Source: Gammaproteobacteria bacterium
Lineage (GTDB): Bacteria; Pseudomonadota; Gammaproteobacteria; Steroidobacterales; Steroidobacteraceae
Length of the DNA: 37,407 bases
Assembly (NCBI GenBank): GCA_015655465.1
Contig: JAATEY010000302.1
Span: 1 to 37,407 of the forward strand
Reading direction: 5' to 3'
Shown here: one piece after another, positions 33,371-37,407 of the stretch
Layout: every line of letters begins with the position of its first letter
How positions within the stretch are numbered: the first letter of the stretch is position 1
The notes under the pieces: generated by a model
The model's input: only the letters and a program-made list of their open reading frames with translations
Told to the model about the DNA's origin: nothing
Databases searched by the model: none
Position numbers and translations under genes: made by a program

Positions 33371-33946
33371 ATGAAAGTACATCGCTCCATGGGCCATGTT
33401 GCGCTTGCAACGCTGGCCGTCATGCCGGCGCTCGCGATGCCGGCCATTGCCGTGGCCCAGGCCAGCAGGCCCACGATCGAACAGCGGCTGCAACGCGTGG
33501 AGGACGAACTCGCCATCCGCCGCGTGCTGGTCGACTACTCCGCCACGCAGGATGCCCACGACTATGCCGGCTATGCCGCGCTGTTTGCCAGGAACGGCGA
33601 ATGGGTGAACGGGAAGACTGTGCACAAGGGTCGCGAGGCGATCCTCAAGATGCTGATCGACCTCTACGGTGCTCCGCCACCCGGCTACGTCAACAACGAG
33701 AGCTTTCACATCAGCTCTAATCCCGAGATCGATGTGAACGGCGACCGGGCGACGGCACGCTCGCGCCATCTGCTCGTCATGCGTGGGCCCAAAGGCGAAC
33801 CGACACCGGCCCTGGCCGGTCGTTACGAGGACGAATTCATCCGCGAGGATGGCAAGTGGAAGATCCTGCGCCGCGTCGACTATCCGGTCATGCCGACTTC
33901 CGGGGAATGGATGAAGTTCATCGGCGAGCGCAAGACTGCACAATGA
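33371..33946 (+). CDS. Exported single-domain NTF2-like (SnoaL-type) protein
   Basis: 191 residues from ATG 33371; AAGGGAGG lies 6 bases upstream, which rules against the longer frame to 33299. The signal peptide spans about residues 1-30 (ending AVAQ). The NTF2-like domain (about 38-180) opens with RLQRVEDELAIRRVLVDYSATQDAHDYAGYAALFARNGEW and closes with YEDEFIREDGKWKILRRVDYP, the same pattern as the other family members in this window. It keeps the Asp-His-type residues common in SnoaL_4-like cyclases and isomerases (D and H in SATQDAHDY), but no reaction can be named. Its stop overlaps the ATG of the transglutaminase-like gene (ATGA), so both act in one operon. Confidence 0.9.
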   Translation: MKVHRSMGHVALATLAVMPALAMPAIAVAQASRPTIEQRLQRVEDELAIRRVLVDYSATQDAHDYAGYAALFARNGEWVNGKTVHKGREAILKMLIDLYGAPPPGYVNNESFHISSNPEIDVNGDRATARSRHLLVMRGPKGEPTPALAGRYEDEFIREDGKWKILRRVDYPVMPTSGEWMKFIGERKTAQ

Positions 33947-35460
33947 GCCTGCGTCGCCGCGCTGCAACCCGTTTCCCCTTGACCGTGTGTGTCGCGCTGT
34001 GGAGTAGCGCGGCGCTCTGTGCCGGGCCGGCGCAAGTGACCGGCGACATGCCGCTGGCGGAGTACGCGCGTCATGCCGAGGGGAAGGAGTTCTACGGGCT
34101 GTATCTCTTCGGCAGCAAGGCAGGGTGGATGGTCGATGAATCGCGCGTCGCCGACTATCAGGGCAAGCCGGTTTTCGAGAACCTGATCGAGATGCACGTG
34201 GAGCTGAAAGTGCTCGACTCGCGGAAGAAAAGCGACCACACGAGCGTGACGCGTTTCGCGCTCGAAGGTGAGGGGGCGATCGTTTCGGTCGTGGAGACCG
34301 ACGTGGAGGATGGCGCCAGCGTGGAACGCGAGGCCGCGCGTGAGGGAAACAGGCTGCGAATCACCACCCGCGAGAATGGCGCAGCCAGCGAACGCGTGGT
34401 GCCGTTGCCGCGCACCACGCTGCAGCAGACGCGTGACGCCGAGGTCTGGCTTGCCAGACGGCCGGGGAAGGGCGAGACGTTCAGGACACACGAGATCTCC
34501 CTGGACCAGGACAAGGTCGAAACAGAGCAGATCATGGAGTTCATCGAGGCGGTGCCACTGGTCTGGGGAGGTGTGCCGGTGTCGGCCAGCCGCGTCATGC
34601 TGAATCAGGATGGCGGCCGGATTGAAGCGCTGCTGGGGCCCAACAGCAAGTTGTTGCGCGGCACGGTCGGAGGGGCGTTGGAGATTCGCGCGGAGGATGA
34701 GGCGATCGCCAGGGCGCAAGGCGGCGCTGCGATCGACATGCTGACCGCCTCTGCGATCAAGGTTGCCGAGCCGCTCGGCGACGGCAGGCTGATCACCGGA
34801 CTCACGCTGGAACTCTCCGGTCTTGGCGATTTCCACGTTCCATCCAGAGGCCGGCAGCGTGTGCAGCCGCTGGGCAATGGGCGCGCGCTGGTGCAGCTCT
34901 CACGCGAGGCGGATGCGCCGGAGCCCACCCGCCTCAGCAGGAAAGAGCGCGAGTATTTCCTGCGCGCGACGCCGAGCGTGCAGAAGGATGATGAGGCGAT
35001 CAGGAAGCTCGCCGCGGAGATCGTCGGTGACGAGAAAAACCCGGTGCGGATCGCTGCGAGAATCGTCGACTGGATCGCCGGGAACATTCGCCCCACCTAT
35101 GCGGCGGACGCCTCGACTGCCACCGCCGTCCTCCGGCAGAAGGCCGGTGACTGCACCGAACATACGCTGCTGTTCACGACACTGGCACGTGCCGCCGGTG
35201 TCCCCGCGCGGCAGCTTGGCGGCGTGGTCTACTCGGATGAGCCGTCGCCCCTGTTCGCCTGGCACGCCTGGGCCGAGGTCCACGACGGACAGGGATGGAT
35301 CACGGTCGATCCGACCTTCAAGCAGCTGCGTATCGACCCGACGCACCTGCAGCTGGGTGTGGACGATGGCGACGACATGGAAGGCAACGAACTGTCCTGG
35401 GTCAACATCCTTGGCGCCGTGAAGATCGACGTGAGAAAAGTGGATCGAGGCCGGCAATGA
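33943..35460 (+). CDS. Exported transglutaminase-like protein
   Basis: 505 residues. The start codon overlaps the previous stop, and a signal peptide (about residues 1-27, ending ALCAG) follows. Residues 30-330 form a strand-rich N-terminal region without a recognised family. The C-terminal transglutaminase-like domain (about 340-475) keeps the full papain-like triad: C404 in AGDCTEH, H441 in FAWHAWAEV and D456 in TVDPTF. Bacterial members act as peptidases, amidases or protein cross-linkers; the substrate is unknown. Linkage to an exported NTF2-like gene suggests a periplasmic joint role that cannot be specified further. The stop is 86 bases before the third CDRACL paralogue. Confidence 0.92.
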   Translation: MSLRRRAATRFPLTVCVALWSSAALCAGPAQVTGDMPLAEYARHAEGKEFYGLYLFGSKAGWMVDESRVADYQGKPVFENLIEMHVELKVLDSRKKSDHTSVTRFALEGEGAIVSVVETDVEDGASVEREAAREGNRLRITTRENGAASERVVPLPRTTLQQTRDAEVWLARRPGKGETFRTHEISLDQDKVETEQIMEFIEAVPLVWGGVPVSASRVMLNQDGGRIEALLGPNSKLLRGTVGGALEIRAEDEAIARAQGGAAIDMLTASAIKVAEPLGDGRLITGLTLELSGLGDFHVPSRGRQRVQPLGNGRALVQLSREADAPEPTRLSRKEREYFLRATPSVQKDDEAIRKLAAEIVGDEKNPVRIAARIVDWIAGNIRPTYAADASTATAVLRQKAGDCTEHTLLFTTLARAAGVPARQLGGVVYSDEPSPLFAWHAWAEVHDGQGWITVDPTFKQLRIDPTHLQLGVDDGDDMEGNELSWVNILGAVKIDVRKVDRGRQ

Positions 35461-35546
35461 TCAGCTCCTGCAAGGACCTGACGAGCCTGCTGCAAAGGTC
35501 CGTGCTAGCCTCGGCAAAGTAGAACAAGCAGGGAAACGGGGGTGTC

Positions 35547-36587
35547 ATGACTACAACGATGCGTGCATCTGCATGGGGCAGGATCGCGGTGACTGCGGCC
35601 ATGGCTTTCACTGTGGCGCTGGTACACGCGGCCCAGCCGCCGACCGCTGCTGCACCGGGTGCGCTGGCGGCACCGCCTGCGCCGCAGCCACCCAGGGCGC
35701 CGCTGGTGCCGCAGATTCCCGCACCGGCCTGTGACCGCGCCTGCCTCACCAGGCTCATCGACGCCTGGTACGCGGCGCTGACGGCCAACAATGCGGCCGG
35801 CCTGCCGCAGGCCGCAGGCGCGCGCATCACCGATAACGGCAAGGAGAAGAAACTCGCCGACACCTTCTGGGCCAGTGCCGAGCAGGTGATCTGGCGCTTC
35901 GACATCGCCAATGTGCACCGCGGCGATACCGGCACGCAGGCGGTGGTGCGCAATGCCGACGGCAGCAAGACCATGCACCTGCTGCGCCTCAAGGTGAAGT
36001 CCGGCGCCATCACGGAGATCGAGATCATCAAGTGCAACCAGGGTGAAGCCGATCGCCTGTGGGGCCCGGACCAGCTCACCACGGTGTCGCCACTGCTGAC
36101 GCTGTCGCTGCGCGAACAGGAGCGCGAGTCCTATTACGACCTGATCGGCGCGGCGGAGAGCTACTGGCGCGCCTTCCAGACCAATGGCACGACGCTGTAC
36201 CGTCGCGCGCGCATCGCCCCGGATGCGCAGCGTTTTGAAAACGGTTTCCAGACCACGGGCATCATGCGCAACGGCGTTTTCAACGACACACAACGCGGCT
36301 TCGACGAAGGCGCATTCATCGGCCGCAATCTCTGGGGCCGCCGTTATGCCGTGGTGGATGAAGAGCGTGGCGTGGTGCTGTGCATCGTGCGCTTCGGCCT
36401 CAAGGCCGGCGCGACGAGCCAGAGCGTGGCGACCTCGAATGATCGGCTGGTGGGCGAATTCTTTGCAGTCAAGAACGGCCAGATCTCGCATATCCAGGCC
36501 GTGCTGTTCAACCTGCCGGATGCGCAACCGACAGGCTGGCCAACCACGGACTATGGGCCTGACCGCGGGTCGTCAGATTTCTATTGA
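35547..36587 (+). CDS. Exported CDRACL-motif protein, tandem NTF2-like halves (paralogue 3)
   Basis: 346 residues from ATG 35547, preceded by GGGGGTG. The signal peptide (about residues 1-28) is followed by an Ala/Pro-rich spacer (about 30-60) absent from the other two copies. PACDRACLTRLIDAWYAALTA then opens the first NTF2-like half, and RESYYDLIGAAESYWRAFQTNGT opens the second. The segment GRRYAVVDEERGVVLCIVRFG matches RDRRFVAVDRERGIVFAFGF and RDRRYPVVDMETGAVMSLVR in the paralogues at 1728 and 2826, 30 kb away. A conserved HIQAVLFNLP-type end strand is present. Function is unknown. It is convergent with the carotenoid-oxygenase-like gene, whose stop is 29 bases away. Confidence 0.88.
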   Translation: MTTTMRASAWGRIAVTAAMAFTVALVHAAQPPTAAAPGALAAPPAPQPPRAPLVPQIPAPACDRACLTRLIDAWYAALTANNAAGLPQAAGARITDNGKEKKLADTFWASAEQVIWRFDIANVHRGDTGTQAVVRNADGSKTMHLLRLKVKSGAITEIEIIKCNQGEADRLWGPDQLTTVSPLLTLSLREQERESYYDLIGAAESYWRAFQTNGTTLYRRARIAPDAQRFENGFQTTGIMRNGVFNDTQRGFDEGAFIGRNLWGRRYAVVDEERGVVLCIVRFGLKAGATSQSVATSNDRLVGEFFAVKNGQISHIQAVLFNLPDAQPTGWPTTDYGPDRGSSDFY

Positions 36588-36616
36588 GCCTTGACGGCCG
36601 CGATATGCGGCGCTGA

Positions 36617-37407
36617 TCAGCCCGGCGCTGGTGGCAGCTGGTCGCCCGGCACCCAGAAGCCATGCACCTGCGGAGCTGCGCGATACGGCAGCTTCACGGT
36701 GGCCACCGGGCCTTCGGTCAGGTGCTGGGTATCGACGATCAGCAGGTCGGAGCGGTTTTCCTTCGTGCGCGTGCACACGCCGACGAGGTAACCATCGCCT
36801 TCGGCAGCGCCCTTGCGCCGCGGCACGAAGCACATCTCCGACACCGACGCATCCGGGCCCGGCTTGAACACATCCACCTTGCTGGTCTGGTGATCCACAC
36901 GCGCCCAGCCGCCACCACCGAGCAGGAAGCCGTAGCGATAGGGCACGGTGTGATAGCGGTCATCCTGGCGCGCCAGTCCGCCGGTGAGCTCGGGATACAT
37001 GATCTTCATGTCGAAGCTGCCGACATTGCGCTTCGAGGTGTCGAAGGAGAAGCGGCGGACACGGCCGGTGGCCTTGACGCCGTCGAACTTGTCGTCGGGA
37101 TTGGGACTCGGGAAGAACGGAAACTGGTTGCCGTCGCCACCGTCCATGTCCACGTACACGGTGTTGCCGTCGGTCCAGCAACCCATGGTGTGCGTGCACA
37201 TGGTCTGCGGACCCTTCGCCCACTGGATGTCCTTGCCGTCGCCATCGCGGCGCATCACGCCGAGCCAGGTGTCGCGCGTGGAATCCCAGCCCCAGTGCAC
37301 GCCGCCCGCCTTCATGCGCTCCTCGCCGAGATAGGCCAGTGGATAGACGAGGAACACGATGTGCTTCTCGGTGATGGCGTAGTCGTGGATCTCGCTGCAG
37401 TAAGGCG
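36617..37407 (-). CDS. Carotenoid-oxygenase-family protein, N-terminal part outside the window
   Basis: The frame is open from the right edge to a TGA at 36617-36619, giving the C-terminal 263 residues. An internal GTG at 37357 is not the true start, because the reading frame upstream encodes SEIHDYAITEKHIVFLVYPL, a family hallmark containing one iron-ligand histidine. Further candidate iron ligands are H in CTHTMGCWTDGNTVYVDMD and the C-terminal H in APQVHGFWVPGD; the first of the usual four lies outside the window. Family members cleave carotenoids, apocarotenoids or lignin-derived stilbenes with non-heme Fe(II). Which substrate applies cannot be judged from this part. With CE15 and CMD-like genes nearby, a lignostilbene-type role is possible. 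Confidence 0.9.
   Translation of the reverse strand, partial: PYCSEIHDYAITEKHIVFLVYPLAYLGEERMKAGGVHWGWDSTRDTWLGVMRRDGDGKDIQWAKGPQTMCTHTMGCWTDGNTVYVDMDGGDGNQFPFFPSPNPDDKFDGVKATGRVRRFSFDTSKRNVGSFDMKIMYPELTGGLARQDDRYHTVPYRYGFLLGGGGWARVDHQTSKVDVFKPGPDASVSEMCFVPRRKGAAEGDGYLVGVCTRTKENRSDLLIVDTQHLTEGPVATVKLPYRAAPQVHGFWVPGDQLPPAPG

Noticed and set aside
36617-37357. GTG 37357 as the start of the carotenoid-oxygenase-like gene
   Set aside because: The frame continues upstream to the window edge and encodes the conserved IHDYAIT segment, so the gene is cut by the edge.

Overview
The window looks like chromosomal DNA from a high-GC, free-living Gram-negative bacterium. It is most likely a gammaproteobacterium near Steroidobacterales, Nevskiales or Xanthomonadales. 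That placement is inferred from gene families: an AaaT/YhhY-type acetyltransferase, a DUF3325-DUF3649-PepSY cluster, DUF1592/DUF1552 proteins, and many secreted NTF2-like (SnoaL) proteins. No rRNA, tRNA, insertion sequence, phage gene or CRISPR array was seen. Coding density is very high; no stretch over 300 bases lacks a gene. Many long antisense frames are GC-driven shadows.

Layout. 1-3.8 kb: the end of an NTF2-like gene, a FemAB/GNAT-like protein, and a divergent pair of exported paralogues that share a Cys-Asp-Arg-Ala-Cys-Leu motif. 3.8-7.4 kb: a membrane GGDEF-EAL protein and a metallo-beta-lactamase-fold protein with two EF-hand loops. 7.5-11.1 kb: a run of five genes (HIBADH-type dehydrogenase, carboxymuconolactone decarboxylase-like protein, DUF3325, DUF3649, PepSY). 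11.1-12.6 kb: an RluF-like pseudouridine synthase and, divergently, aaaT behind a likely transcription attenuator with an 18-residue leader peptide. 12.7-15.9 kb: a triple NTF2-like protein and an overlapping substrate-binding lipoprotein. 16.0-17.7 kb: a PIN toxin-antitoxin pair and an SGNH hydrolase.

17.8-24.4 kb holds a leftward operon of exported proteins: a DUF1592 cytochrome-like protein with two CxxCH motifs, DUF1552, an MBL-fold lipoprotein, and an ankyrin-repeat protein split by an in-frame amber codon. 24.6-29.2 kb: an outer-membrane barrel, a CapA-type phosphatase, and a CBM9-CE15 glucuronoyl-esterase-like fusion. 29.2-33.2 kb: a leftward operon of an exported TldD-like peptidase, an exported TldE-like subunit that has lost the metal ligands, and apt. 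33.4-37.4 kb: an NTF2-like protein, a transglutaminase-like protein, the third CDRACL paralogue, and the C-terminal part of a carotenoid-oxygenase-family protein running off the right edge.

Overall the region is a secretome-rich accessory region of small-molecule or plant-material processing enzymes, with a few housekeeping genes (apt, pseudouridine synthase). The least explained systems are the DUF1592/DUF1552/MBL/ankyrin operon, the exported TldD/TldE-like pair, the CDRACL double-NTF2-like family, and the aaaT leader.
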